This document shows, in pieces, positions 15,603 through 24,847 of a stretch of 64,000 nt of DNA (the first letter of the stretch is position 1; the number at the start of each line of letters is the position of its first letter). A program made the translations under genes and the position numbers. Source of the DNA: B10-G9 sp963712165 (lineage in GTDB: Bacteria; Chloroflexota; Anaerolineae; Anaerolineales; UBA11858); contig CAVQGY010000002.1 of NCBI GenBank assembly GCA_963712165.1, positions 1,178,001 to 1,242,000 of the forward strand. Reading direction: 5' to 3'. The notes below the pieces were generated by a model. The model was not told the DNA's origin. It did no database searches and saw only the letters and a program-made list of their open reading frames with translations.

Positions 15603-17432
15603 ATGACTGAATCGAACAAAATAACCAAGCCTCCTCAACGCAGGTTGAGCGGCGTCAACGAGTTTTCGATCAATATTGGCACAGCCAATGGATCCGGAAG
15701 CCAAACTGCCAACCTGACACTTTTGCGGGCTATCTTTAAGTTGGGCATCCCGGTATCCGGAAAGAACATCTTCCCTTCCAATATCCAGGGGCTTCCAACC
15801 TGGTATAAGATCAGGGTCAGCCAGGCAGGTTATGCTGGCCGCCGCAAGGAAGCCGACATCGTAGTGGCAATGAATCCTGACACCTTTATAGATGATCAGG
15901 ATGACCTGGTAGAGGGGGGATTATTCCTCTACGATGAGGACATCAAGGAACCCATAAACAGGGACGACATGATCCTTGTGGCCATGCCGATCAAGAACCT
16001 GGTCCGGGAAGCCAAACCCCATAAGGATTTGAGGAAATTTGTTGCCAATATGGTTTATGTAGGCATACTGGCTAACTTGCTGGGGATTGGAATGGAAGCG
16101 ATCGAACAAGCCCTGGAGATCCAATTCAAGGGCAAAAAGAGCCCGGTCGAGTTCAACATGGTGGCCATAAAGATGGCTGCCCAATGGGCAGAGGATAACT
16201 TGGATCTGGATCTGTCCTATCGCATTGAACCCAGGGACCTTACGAATAATGCCATTCTGGTTGACGGCAACACGGCCGGAGCTCTGGGTTGTATTTATGG
16301 CGGAATGCAATTCGTTTCCTGGTACCCGATCACTCCCGCTACCAGCCTTCCGGAGGCAATGCTTGAGTACGCTCCCAGACTACGGACAGATCCGGAGACA
16401 GGGAAACAGACCTATGTCATCCTGCAAGCTGAGGATGAACTGGCTGCCTTAGGCATGGTTGTCGGAGCAGGTTGGGCAGGACTGAGGGCGATGACCGCGA
16501 CTTCAGGTCCGGGTTTAAGCCTGATGGCTGAGTATACCAGCCTGGCTTATTTTGCTGAAATTCCCAACGTGATCTGGGTTGTTCAACGTGTGGGTCCCAG
16601 CACGGGACTGCCCACCAGAACAGCTCAAGGGGATATCAACTTAAGCTATTACTTGGGACAAGGAGACACAAAACATATCCTGCTGATTCCTGGCACAGTG
16701 AATGAATGTTTTGAGTTTGGATGGAAATCCCTCGATCTGGCTGAGAAATACCAGACGCCAGTGCTTGTGCTCTCTGATCTCGACTTGGGAAAGAATCAGT
16801 GGATGTCAGAACCGTTTAACTATCCGGATAGGCCCATCGAGCGAGGAAAAATCATCTGGGAAGAGGATCTGGAAAAGATCAAGGATACTTGGGGCCGCTA
16901 TAAGGATATCGATGGGGATTTCATTCCCTATCGCACCGTACCCGGAAACAGGCATCCAGAGAGTGCCTATTTTACTCGTGGTACTGGCCATGATGATTAT
17001 GCCAAATACAGTGAAAATCCGGAGGAATGGGAGAAGAACCTCACCAGGATCAAAAATAAGATCGATTCTTCCCGTGCTGACCTTCCTGAAGCGGTGATCA
17101 AGAAACAGCGAGGAGCCAAGATTGGATTGATCGCTTTTGGATCAACAGACTCAGCTGTGAATGAAGCCCTGGATTACCTCAAACAGGATGGCCTTAAACT
17201 CAATTATCTTCGCATACGGGCACTTCCCCCCACTCCGGATGTGCTGGATTTCATTCGAAACCAAGAAAAAATTTATGTGGTGGAAAATAACCGCGATGGT
17301 CAGATGCACAGTATCCTGTCTCTCGAGCTGCCTGAAAAGGCAACCGATCTGATTTCACTGGCTTTTATCGATGGCTTGCCTCTTAATGCTGAATGGATCA
17401 GGGAGTCAATCCTGCAGGAGGAAAACCTTTAA
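15603..17432 (+). CDS. korA: 2-oxoacid:ferredoxin oxidoreductase, fused gamma-alpha subunit
   Basis: 609 residues. Residues 1-200 are the gamma domain (INIGTANGSGSQTANLTLLRA, SQAGYAGRRKEADIVVAMN). From about 229 comes the alpha (pyrimidine-binding) domain with FVSWYPITPATSLPEAM, the conserved motif that contacts the 2-oxoacid. This gamma-alpha fusion is the form seen in two-subunit 2-oxoglutarate or branched-chain 2-oxoacid enzymes. It oxidatively decarboxylates a 2-oxoacid with CoA, giving acyl-CoA, CO2 and reduced ferredoxin. The stop overlaps the start of the beta subunit by one base. CAGGAGAGTG precedes the ATG. Confidence 0.92.
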   Translation: MTESNKITKPPQRRLSGVNEFSINIGTANGSGSQTANLTLLRAIFKLGIPVSGKNIFPSNIQGLPTWYKIRVSQAGYAGRRKEADIVVAMNPDTFIDDQDDLVEGGLFLYDEDIKEPINRDDMILVAMPIKNLVREAKPHKDLRKFVANMVYVGILANLLGIGMEAIEQALEIQFKGKKSPVEFNMVAIKMAAQWAEDNLDLDLSYRIEPRDLTNNAILVDGNTAGALGCIYGGMQFVSWYPITPATSLPEAMLEYAPRLRTDPETGKQTYVILQAEDELAALGMVVGAGWAGLRAMTATSGPGLSLMAEYTSLAYFAEIPNVIWVVQRVGPSTGLPTRTAQGDINLSYYLGQGDTKHILLIPGTVNECFEFGWKSLDLAEKYQTPVLVLSDLDLGKNQWMSEPFNYPDRPIERGKIIWEEDLEKIKDTWGRYKDIDGDFIPYRTVPGNRHPESAYFTRGTGHDDYAKYSENPEEWEKNLTRIKNKIDSSRADLPEAVIKKQRGAKIGLIAFGSTDSAVNEALDYLKQDGLKLNYLRIRALPPTPDVLDFIRNQEKIYVVENNRDGQMHSILSLELPEKATDLISLAFIDGLPLNAEWIRESILQEENL

Positions 17433-18460
17433 TGGCTGAGAAGAACAAACTCAATGAGATCGGACTTTCCCGATCGGATTACAAAGGACGACCATCCACC
17501 CTGTGTTTGGGCTGTGGACATAATGCCATCGTTGCCCAGATGATCAACGCCTGCCATGAGCTGAATATTCCACCTGAAAGCTTGATCAAGGTCAGCGGAA
17601 TCGGCTGCTCCAGCAAGGCGCCAACCTATTTTATGGAGCGCTCATTCGGGTTTAACGGCCTCCATGGGCGAATGCCTTCCCTGGCTACCGGTGCCCTATT
17701 TGGGGATACGACCCTGATTGGTGTTGGAGTCAGCGGGGATGGGGATACCGCGAGCATCGGTATGGGTCAGTTCAAACATGTCACTCGCCGGAATCTGCCC
17801 ATGCTGTATATTGTGGCCAATAATGGCGTTTACGGCCTGACAAAAGGTCAATTCTCTGCTACAGCAGAAGAAGGATTGGCATTGAAAAAACAAGGCCAGA
17901 ATCGCTATGTCCCTGTGGATATTGTCTGGGAAGCGATTGCCGGCCGGGCTTCTTTTGTTGCGCGGACATTCTCGGGAGATCCCCAGCAGCTGAAGTCACT
18001 TATCATGGCCGGGCTTCTTCATAAGGGAATCGCGGTGATCGATGTGATCAGCCCATGCGTCACATTCAATAATCAGGATGAATCTTTCCATTCCTATGCC
18101 TGGGGCAAGTCGCATGAAGTGGCTCTACATGAGCTTTCCTTTGTGCCGCCTGTGCGAGCTATCAAGGTTCAGTATGCCAAAGGGGAGACCCTGGAAGTGC
18201 CCCTGTATGATGGCACTCACATCATCCTCAAGAAACTGTCCCATGATTATGAACCAACGGATCGGGCCAAGGCGCTTCAAATGCTCGAGGAAGCCAATGA
18301 CAGGAATGAGCTGATCACAGGATTGATCTATATCAACCCCAAGCAGAAAACGCTCTTTGACCTTTATAATCTGCCGGAAACACCGCTCAACCGCCTGACT
18401 CCAGACCAGCTCCGGCCGAGTCCGGAATCATTAGAAGAGATCAATCAGCTGATGTATTGA
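17432..18460 (+). CDS. korB: 2-oxoacid:ferredoxin oxidoreductase beta subunit (TPP-binding)
   Basis: 342 residues from ATG 17432. This start is preferred over an in-frame ATG 39 bases earlier because GCAGGAGG lies just upstream and the codon overlaps the korA stop (TAATG). The thiamine-diphosphate motif runs VSGDGDTASIGMGQFKH (around 105-120) with NNGVYGLTKGQFS. Fe-S cysteines LCLGCGH and GIGCSS lie in the first 70 residues. It pairs with the preceding gamma-alpha subunit. The substrate could be 2-oxoglutarate, pyruvate or a branched 2-oxoacid. Confidence 0.93.
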   Translation: MAEKNKLNEIGLSRSDYKGRPSTLCLGCGHNAIVAQMINACHELNIPPESLIKVSGIGCSSKAPTYFMERSFGFNGLHGRMPSLATGALFGDTTLIGVGVSGDGDTASIGMGQFKHVTRRNLPMLYIVANNGVYGLTKGQFSATAEEGLALKKQGQNRYVPVDIVWEAIAGRASFVARTFSGDPQQLKSLIMAGLLHKGIAVIDVISPCVTFNNQDESFHSYAWGKSHEVALHELSFVPPVRAIKVQYAKGETLEVPLYDGTHIILKKLSHDYEPTDRAKALQMLEEANDRNELITGLIYINPKQKTLFDLYNLPETPLNRLTPDQLRPSPESLEEINQLMY

Positions 18461-18578
18461 GAGAAAGGTGCAAGGATCACTTGAAGGATTTTATAAAACC
18501 ATCACCGTGATCTAGAACACGGAAACAGAAGAATAGCGTTCATTCCATTGTAGGCAATTGTTCTTTAAAGGAGGAAAC
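18461..18578 (+). other. 118-base gap between the two kor gene sets
   Basis: This is the largest gap inside the island. It contains an 11-base palindrome ATCACCGTGAT (18501-18511) but no clear terminator or -35/-10 pair. A secondary promoter is possible. Confidence 0.35.
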
Positions 18579-18896
18579 ATGCCGCTTTGGAGGCAACCAC
18601 TGGATAAGGACCGCATCCTGATTACTCGGGGCATCGTACATATCATCGATGACCGCTGTAAAGGGTGCGGTTTTTGTATAGAGTTTTGTCCTCAGGGGGT
18701 GCTTGTAATCTCCGGCCTAACCAATGCCAAGGGTTATCATCCTCCCCGAGTGATCACGGATGTCAACTGTGTTAACTGCGGATTATGTGGATTATTATGT
18801 CCTGATTTTGCGATCTATATTGAGGACGGGGGAAAAAGATCGCCCGAGAAGATTCATCCTATCCAGCGTGATGAGGTGAGAAATGGCTCAAGATAA
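18579..18896 (+). CDS. korD: 2x[4Fe-4S] ferredoxin subunit (KorD type)
   Basis: 105 residues from ATG 18579, chosen because AAAGGAGG lies 4 bases upstream; a TTG at 18558 would precede the ribosome site. Two complete cluster motifs are present: CKGCGFCIEFCPQGV and CVNCGLCGLLCPDFA. Such small ferredoxins are the delta subunit of four-part 2-oxoacid oxidoreductases and carry electrons away from the TPP site. Its 3' end overlaps the next gene by 14 bases, implying coupled translation. Confidence 0.93.
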   Translation: MPLWRQPLDKDRILITRGIVHIIDDRCKGCGFCIEFCPQGVLVISGLTNAKGYHPPRVITDVNCVNCGLCGLLCPDFAIYIEDGGKRSPEKIHPIQRDEVRNGSR

Positions 18897-20073
18897 AGGT
18901 CTTCTGACGGGTGAGCATTTCATGCTTGGGGATCATGCCTGCGCCGAAGGTGCATTACTGGCTGGCTGCCGCTTTTTTGCCGGTTATCCAATCACGCCTG
19001 CTACAGAGATCGCAGAAAGGATGTCGGTCCGTCTGCCCCAAATCTCAGGCAAATATGTCCAGATGGAAGATGAGTTGGCTTCCATGAACGCTGTGCTGGG
19101 CGCATCCTGGGCCGGAGAGAAAGCAATGACTGCAACAAGTGGTCCGGGTTTCTCTTTGATGATGGAGAATCTGGGATTGGGAATCATGCTGGAAACCCCT
19201 TGTGTATTGGTCAATGTCCAGCGGGGAGGACCTTCTACCGGCCTTCCAACCCTGGTCGGCCAGCAGGATATGATGCAGGCACGCTGGGGTTCTCATGGAG
19301 ATTACGAGATCATCGCTCTCAGTCCATGCTCGCCCCAGGAGCTATTTGATCTGACTATTCGGGCTTTCAACCTTTCCGAACGGTTCCGCTCACCAGTGCT
19401 GGTGATGACCGATGCGGAAGTGGGCCACATGACCGAGAAAGTGATCATTCCTCCACCGGAAGAGATTGAAATAATCAACCGACCCCTTGTTCAAAAAGGA
19501 GAACTGGAGCCGGACCGGTTCAGGATTTATCGCTCCGACCCCAAGGAAGGCCCAAAGTATGTTTCCCCTATGGTCAGAGCGGGTGATGGGTACCGCATTC
19601 ACGTGACCGGTTTGACCCACGATGAACGGGGATATCCAGCGATGTATGCGGAGGCTAACCAATGGAATGTTTCCAGGATCATGGATAAGATCAATGCCAA
19701 TCGCGATGAGATCATCCAGGTTGAAAAGGACAAACTTCGAGGGGCACAGGTTGTCGTGGTTTCCTACGGGATCTCTGCCCGCACATCCCTGTGGCCGATA
19801 GAACAGGCCCGAAAGGAAGGGATAAAAGTGGGCTATCTTCGTTTGATTACAGTCTGGCCCTTCCCGGATGATGTCATCCGAAAATTAGCAGAGAAGGTGG
19901 ATGCTTTCATCGTCCCTGAGATCAATATGGGGCAGATGAGTCGGGAAGTGGAGCGCTGTGCGGGAGGAAAAGCCAGTGTGATCGGGGTCAATAAACCGGG
20001 CGGAGATATATTGGATCCGGAAGACGTACTCCAGGCCATTCGTAAAGGTGCAGGAGTGTTGGCTAAAGCCTGA
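18883..20073 (+). CDS. korA: 2-oxoacid:ferredoxin oxidoreductase alpha subunit (2-oxoglutarate synthase type)
   Basis: 396 residues. CRFFAGYPITPATEIAE (residues about 28-44) is the substrate-contact motif. MTATSGPGFSLM and QRGGPSTGLPT follow, typical of KorA. The C-terminal third (VVSYGISARTS, LITVWPFPDD) is domain II. There is no gamma domain at the N-terminus, unlike the first alpha gene; here gamma is fused to beta instead. It probably forms a KorDABC complex with its neighbours, oxidising 2-oxoglutarate to succinyl-CoA. The sucCD genes at 33-35 kb could use that product. Confidence 0.93.
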   Translation: MAQDKGLLTGEHFMLGDHACAEGALLAGCRFFAGYPITPATEIAERMSVRLPQISGKYVQMEDELASMNAVLGASWAGEKAMTATSGPGFSLMMENLGLGIMLETPCVLVNVQRGGPSTGLPTLVGQQDMMQARWGSHGDYEIIALSPCSPQELFDLTIRAFNLSERFRSPVLVMTDAEVGHMTEKVIIPPPEEIEIINRPLVQKGELEPDRFRIYRSDPKEGPKYVSPMVRAGDGYRIHVTGLTHDERGYPAMYAEANQWNVSRIMDKINANRDEIIQVEKDKLRGAQVVVVSYGISARTSLWPIEQARKEGIKVGYLRLITVWPFPDDVIRKLAEKVDAFIVPEINMGQMSREVERCAGGKASVIGVNKPGGDILDPEDVLQAIRKGAGVLAKA

Positions 20074-20100
20074 TTTATCTACCTGGAGAGAGGGTAAATA

Positions 20101-21675
20101 ATGACAACAACCCGAAAAATAAAAAGTAAGCCCCGGATCATGACCTATGAAGCTTCCCCGGAAGGGGATTGGGTGACGGGATTGCACCCCATGGATGACC
20201 TGCTTCGAGGAGAAAGGCTGCCGCATATCTGGTGTCAGGGCTGCGGCCTGGGAACAGCTTTAACTTCCTTCATCAACTCGCTGAAATGGTTGGAAAAGAA
20301 CCAGGGATGGGATCTGGACAAGGTAGCAGTGGTTTCAGGGATCGGCTGCACAGGCCGGATCGCTGGTTATGTCCGATTGGATTCCTTTCATACCACCCAT
20401 GGTCGGGCGATTCCCTTCGCAACAGGTTTGAAGATTGCCAATCCTGATCTCAAGGTGATTGTCCTTTCGGGGGATGGTGATATTGCCGGGATTGGCGGCA
20501 ATCATTTTATCCATGCGGCCCGCAGAAATCTTGGTATTACCGTGGTCTGTGTCAATAATTTCAACTATGGTATGACCGGTGGGCAGGTGGGACCAACAAC
20601 GCCCCATGAGGCCCGGGCAGTGACTGCCCAGTATGGCAATTATGAATATCCATTCAATCTGCCTTATTTGGCTGCCGCAAGCGGGGCATCCTTTGTAGCG
20701 CGCTGGACAGTTCTGCATGCCCGTCAGCTGGATTGGACACTGAGAAAAGCTCTGCCAAGAGCAGGATTCAGTTTTGTGGAGGTCATTGCACCTTGCTCCA
20801 CAGCTTATTCACGCTGGAACCCTGAAGGCAGGGGTTTGGATCCAGAAAACCTGCGCCGTCGCGGCCTAGAGATGATGAAACACTACCAACAAATAGGCAG
20901 GACTGAAAATGGCATGCATCCCAAGGATGCTGATGTCAAGGTGAATGAGCGGGGAGAAATAACGGAGATCATTGAAGGGGAATTTCTGATCGAAGAGAAG
21001 CCCGATTTTGAAGATGCAATGGCCCAGCGGGTTGAGCAGGCGGATAAGGTTTGGTTGAGGGAGAAAAAAGCCCTTGATAGCCGGGTCCAGCTCTCAATCC
21101 AGGCGCGCAAGGTGCCTCGCAAAGAGATCCAGCTGGGAGGATTTGGTGGGCAGGGCATTATGAGCGCAGGGAAGATCATTGGTATGGCTGCTGCGGTATA
21201 TAACAAACTTGAGGCTTGTTTTACGCAGAGTTATGGCCCAGAAGCCAGGGGTGGCGCTGCTGGATCACAGGTTGTTATCTCCAGCAGCCCAATTCACCAC
21301 CCCCATCTGACCCAACCCACAAGCATGATCATTATGTCCCAGGGAGCTTATGATAAATATGTCCAGGAACTCGCGCCTGAAGGAGTTTTGTTAATAGATA
21401 ATGAGCTGGTTTCCTTGCCGGAAGACTATAGGAAGGATATCCGCATCTTGGGGATCCCAGCTACGAGAATCGCTGAGGAAAAAGGCAATAACAGGGCCGC
21501 CAATACGGCAATGCTCGGATTTTGGTCGGCTGTAGAGGGGGTCCTTGAAAAGGAGGCTATGGAGCGATCCATCGCTGAATCCGTACCTGCTAAAACAGTG
21601 GAATTGAACCTGGAAATCTTCCAACTGGGGTATGAACGGGGCCTGGAAGCAGTCCAACAGGAAGGATCAATATAG
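20101..21675 (+). CDS. korB: 2-oxoacid:ferredoxin oxidoreductase, fused beta-gamma subunit
   Basis: 524 residues. Residues 30-300 are the TPP-binding beta part: IWCQGCGLG, LSGDGDIAGIGGNHFIH and NNFNYGMTGGQVGPTTP, the last typical of 2-oxoglutarate synthase. A linker of about 40 charged residues leads to the gamma domain (from about 343, LGGFGGQGIMSAGKIIG and SYGPEARGGAAGSQVV). Beta-gamma fusion is less common than separate subunits and is the mirror of the gamma-alpha fusion 4 kb upstream. The ATG follows a GGAGAGAGGG site. The next gene begins 4 bases after the stop. Confidence 0.92.
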   Translation: MTTTRKIKSKPRIMTYEASPEGDWVTGLHPMDDLLRGERLPHIWCQGCGLGTALTSFINSLKWLEKNQGWDLDKVAVVSGIGCTGRIAGYVRLDSFHTTHGRAIPFATGLKIANPDLKVIVLSGDGDIAGIGGNHFIHAARRNLGITVVCVNNFNYGMTGGQVGPTTPHEARAVTAQYGNYEYPFNLPYLAAASGASFVARWTVLHARQLDWTLRKALPRAGFSFVEVIAPCSTAYSRWNPEGRGLDPENLRRRGLEMMKHYQQIGRTENGMHPKDADVKVNERGEITEIIEGEFLIEEKPDFEDAMAQRVEQADKVWLREKKALDSRVQLSIQARKVPRKEIQLGGFGGQGIMSAGKIIGMAAAVYNKLEACFTQSYGPEARGGAAGSQVVISSSPIHHPHLTQPTSMIIMSQGAYDKYVQELAPEGVLLIDNELVSLPEDYRKDIRILGIPATRIAEEKGNNRAANTAMLGFWSAVEGVLEKEAMERSIAESVPAKTVELNLEIFQLGYERGLEAVQQEGSI

Positions 21676-21678
21676 ATT

Positions 21679-24600
21679 ATGGCTAGAGTGGTAGCGGTAC
21701 TGGGCAGCACACCTGGAGCATTGAGAGCAGCCGAGAATCTGGCGGATTGCGGTATTTCCGTGAATTTGGTAGAATCCGGACCTTTCATCGGTGAGGCAGA
21801 TTCCGGGGAGGGACCGTCCTATCTACGGAATACACGGCTGCTGGAAATACTTAAGAACCCTCGAATAAAAACCTGGACGAATACTGAGATCGAAGATGTC
21901 GTTTGGATTGAGGATAAGTGCCGGATCGATCTCAAACAATCACCGCGTTTTATCGATCTTGCCCTGTGCACGGCTTGCGGGAAGTGTGTGGAGATCTGCC
22001 CGGTTACCATCCCTGGGACCACATTAAAGGCGATCCATTTGGAGGGTCAGCCAGATTGCGCAGTCATCATCAAAGAAGGCCTGGCTCCCTGCTCAAGTGC
22101 TTGTCCAGCCGGTATCCATGTTCAGGGATATGTGGCCCTGATCGCGGATGGCCGCTACCAGGAGGCTTATCAACTCATTTATGATGCGCTGCCATTCCCT
22201 TCTGTCTGTGGGAGAGTATGTAATCATTATTGTGAAGATATTTGCTCCCGTTTGAAAATAGATGAAGCTGTGAATATCATGGGGTTAAAGAGATTCGTGA
22301 GCGATCTGGTCCTGGATGATGGGAATGGAGAGCCGAGATCGCAGCCAGCGAGTCAGCACCTGGAACCCAAGGGGAAGAGGATCGGGATCATCGGGGCTGG
22401 CCCAGCTGGGCTAACCGCCGCCAGGGATTTGGTCCGGGCAGGGTACGGCGTGAAAGTGTTTGATGCCAACCCTGAAGCTGGCGGTATGATGCGGGTAGGC
22501 ATTCCACCCCACCGCCTGGAGTATGATCACCTGGAGCGGGAAATCCAAAATATTATCGATGAGGGTGTGGAGCTGCAGCTCAATACCTGGGTTGATGATG
22601 TGCCCGGATTGCTGGAGGAAGGTTATGCGGCGGTATTGATCGCCACAGGCGCCCATCAGGCTTTGAAAGTGCCTCTGGAAAATGCCGATCACAAGGATAA
22701 TTGGCTCAGCCTGGATTTCCTGAAAGATGTATGTCTGGGAAAGAAGATCGATCTCAAAGGTAGAAAAGTGATCGTCCTGGGGGGCGGAGACGTGGCCATG
22801 GACGCTGCCCGATCCGCTATTCGGCTGGGAAAACCAGAGGTCAGGATCGTCTGCCGTGGAATGAGAGCAAGCTTCAACGAGATCAAGGAAGCTGAGGAGG
22901 AGGGGGTTCAATTCATCCGCAATCGTGTCTTCAAGAAGGTCCTTCTCGAAAAGGGTAAGATTACTGGCGTGGAGTGCCTGGAAGCGGAAGTCGGAGAAAT
23001 CATAGACGGGAAACGTCAATTCACAGAAATGCCCGGCACAGAACATACCATCCCTGGTGACTTGATCATCTGGGCTCTGGGCCAACGACCAGATTTTAGT
23101 TTTTTACCACAAGAGGAACCTACCATCCATCACACCTCAGGGGGTATCCAGGCGGATCCCAGGATGATGACCAGCTTGGAAGGCGTCTTCACAGCCGGGG
23201 ATGTCCGCCGGGGGACAACATTCTTCGTTGTGGATGCGGTTGGTGAAGGCCATCAGGCAGCCCGCTCGATCAGGGATTACCTCGAAGGTCCTCAATCTTC
23301 AGCTGGTACCAGTGAACGCCTAGCAGTAAACCTCTGCCAGGAAGAAGTTCAGAAAAGACTGGACCTAAGGCGTGAAGCACGGGCAACCAGAACACCTGTC
23401 CTCTGTATTCCCCCAGTTGAGCGGGAGAATAATTTTGTTGAAGTTGAACTCACTATGGGGGAGAAGCAGGCCCGGAAAGAAGCTGGACGGTGCCTCACCT
23501 GCGGCCCCTGCAGCGAATGTATGGCCTGCGTGGAAGTCTGTGAAGCAGGAGCCGTGATCCATTACCAGCAGGAGACTAGAGTTGATCTGGCGGTCAGCGG
23601 GTTGATATCCTCTACTGTTTTTACTCTGGCAGATGAAGTGGGCTGCCTGATTCCCATCCAGGGCGAAGAGCCTTTAGCTGGTTCATCTGCGGCGTATGAG
23701 ATCATCCGTTCCATCCATCTTCCGGTTTCCAATGATCTTGAATCTGGTCAGGGAACGACATATCCAGAAAACAGGGTAGGCCTAGTAGTCTGCCAATGTG
23801 ATGGAGAGATTTCAAACCATATTGATACTGCCACACTTTGTGAAGAAGCAAAGAAATGGCCGGAAATCTACCAGGCGATAGAAATACCCTCCGCCTGCAG
23901 ACTGGATGGAGCTGTAGCGATAAGGGACCTGATGGTAGGGAACCAGCTGGGAAAATTGATCCTGGCTGCCTGCAGCTGCTGCTCCCTGGATCAGGTTTGT
24001 TACAGTTGTACTTATCAGCGAATCCGCTGCAAAGGAAATCTGGGTGTCTTCTCTGATCTGGGTGAGATGGAAGGAATAGAATTTGTGAATATCCGGGAGG
24101 GCTGCGCATATGTACATCCCCGCAGCCGGAAAAAAGCCACTCAGGCAGCACGGACTTTGATCGGGGCGGCGCTGACTCAGGATTCCTCACCTCATCATAT
24201 GCCCGGCGATAGGTCGGGTATGAAACCAGTTAGCCTTGTGGTTGGGAAGGGGATAGCGGGAGAGGTCTGCCAGTCTGCTCTGCGGGATCTGGATTATGAA
24301 ACAGAAAGATTAGAGGTCCTTTCCGGCCAGATCGTTCGTTCTGGTGGCAGGTTTATCACATCAGAACCTGAGGGGGGTCTGCGGGCAGATTGCCTGGTGT
24401 TGGCGCCAGCCAGTGGAGCAGAACTGGATTTCATCTCAAGGTCGGTCATATTAGCCAATCAAAGGACTTTATTGGATGGAGACCAAACCGAAGGTGCACG
24501 GCGATTAGGAATATTCATCTGTTCTCCATCCATGGATTCGGAAGTCAGCGGTAAAGGGGCGGCGGGGGAAATCCTGGCTTGGATGGGCAGGACCCAGCAG

Positions 24601-24846
24601 AGAGGTCAACAGCCATCAGCCTGGGTAGATCCTCTGGTCTGCCGGAACTGCGGGACCTGTCTGGAAGTCTGCGGGTTGGGCATTCCAGACCTGATAATGG
24701 ATGAAAATGGAAGCCATGCCTGGATCAATCCACTCCTGTGCATGGATTGTGGTACCTGCACAGCTCACTGTCCATCCGGTGCTATACAGCCGGGAGAGGG
24801 GACAGATCGCGAACTTATAGAGACCCTGGAGAGGGTATTGAGTTGA
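21679..24846 (+). CDS. Multidomain Fe-S flavoprotein: NfnB/GltD-like core fused to HdrA-like domains
   Basis: 1055 residues. Order: a partial Rossmann start like HdrA (1-40); CTACGKCVEICPV (about 98); a Cys-rich helical GltD/DPD-type domain (ACPAGIH, VCGRVCNHYCEDIC); an FAD site IGAGPAG near 237; an NAD(P) site LGGGDVAMDAA near 366; a cluster motif CLTCGPCSECMACVEVC near 605; a domain resembling the HdrA N-terminus (VVCQCDGEIS near 701 to GCAYVHPRSRKKATQAA); and a final 2x[4Fe-4S] ferredoxin (CRNCGTCLEVC, CMDCGTCTAHC). It likely moves electrons between NAD(P)H, flavin and Fe-S partners. Gene order places it between the Kor and Hdr genes as a bridge. The exact reaction is unknown. Confidence 0.8.
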   Translation: MARVVAVLGSTPGALRAAENLADCGISVNLVESGPFIGEADSGEGPSYLRNTRLLEILKNPRIKTWTNTEIEDVVWIEDKCRIDLKQSPRFIDLALCTACGKCVEICPVTIPGTTLKAIHLEGQPDCAVIIKEGLAPCSSACPAGIHVQGYVALIADGRYQEAYQLIYDALPFPSVCGRVCNHYCEDICSRLKIDEAVNIMGLKRFVSDLVLDDGNGEPRSQPASQHLEPKGKRIGIIGAGPAGLTAARDLVRAGYGVKVFDANPEAGGMMRVGIPPHRLEYDHLEREIQNIIDEGVELQLNTWVDDVPGLLEEGYAAVLIATGAHQALKVPLENADHKDNWLSLDFLKDVCLGKKIDLKGRKVIVLGGGDVAMDAARSAIRLGKPEVRIVCRGMRASFNEIKEAEEEGVQFIRNRVFKKVLLEKGKITGVECLEAEVGEIIDGKRQFTEMPGTEHTIPGDLIIWALGQRPDFSFLPQEEPTIHHTSGGIQADPRMMTSLEGVFTAGDVRRGTTFFVVDAVGEGHQAARSIRDYLEGPQSSAGTSERLAVNLCQEEVQKRLDLRREARATRTPVLCIPPVERENNFVEVELTMGEKQARKEAGRCLTCGPCSECMACVEVCEAGAVIHYQQETRVDLAVSGLISSTVFTLADEVGCLIPIQGEEPLAGSSAAYEIIRSIHLPVSNDLESGQGTTYPENRVGLVVCQCDGEISNHIDTATLCEEAKKWPEIYQAIEIPSACRLDGAVAIRDLMVGNQLGKLILAACSCCSLDQVCYSCTYQRIRCKGNLGVFSDLGEMEGIEFVNIREGCAYVHPRSRKKATQAARTLIGAALTQDSSPHHMPGDRSGMKPVSLVVGKGIAGEVCQSALRDLDYETERLEVLSGQIVRSGGRFITSEPEGGLRADCLVLAPASGAELDFISRSVILANQRTLLDGDQTEGARRLGIFICSPSMDSEVSGKGAAGEILAWMGRTQQRGQQPSAWVDPLVCRNCGTCLEVCGLGIPDLIMDENGSHAWINPLLCMDCGTCTAHCPSGAIQPGEGTDRELIETLERVLS

Positions 24847-24847
24847 G

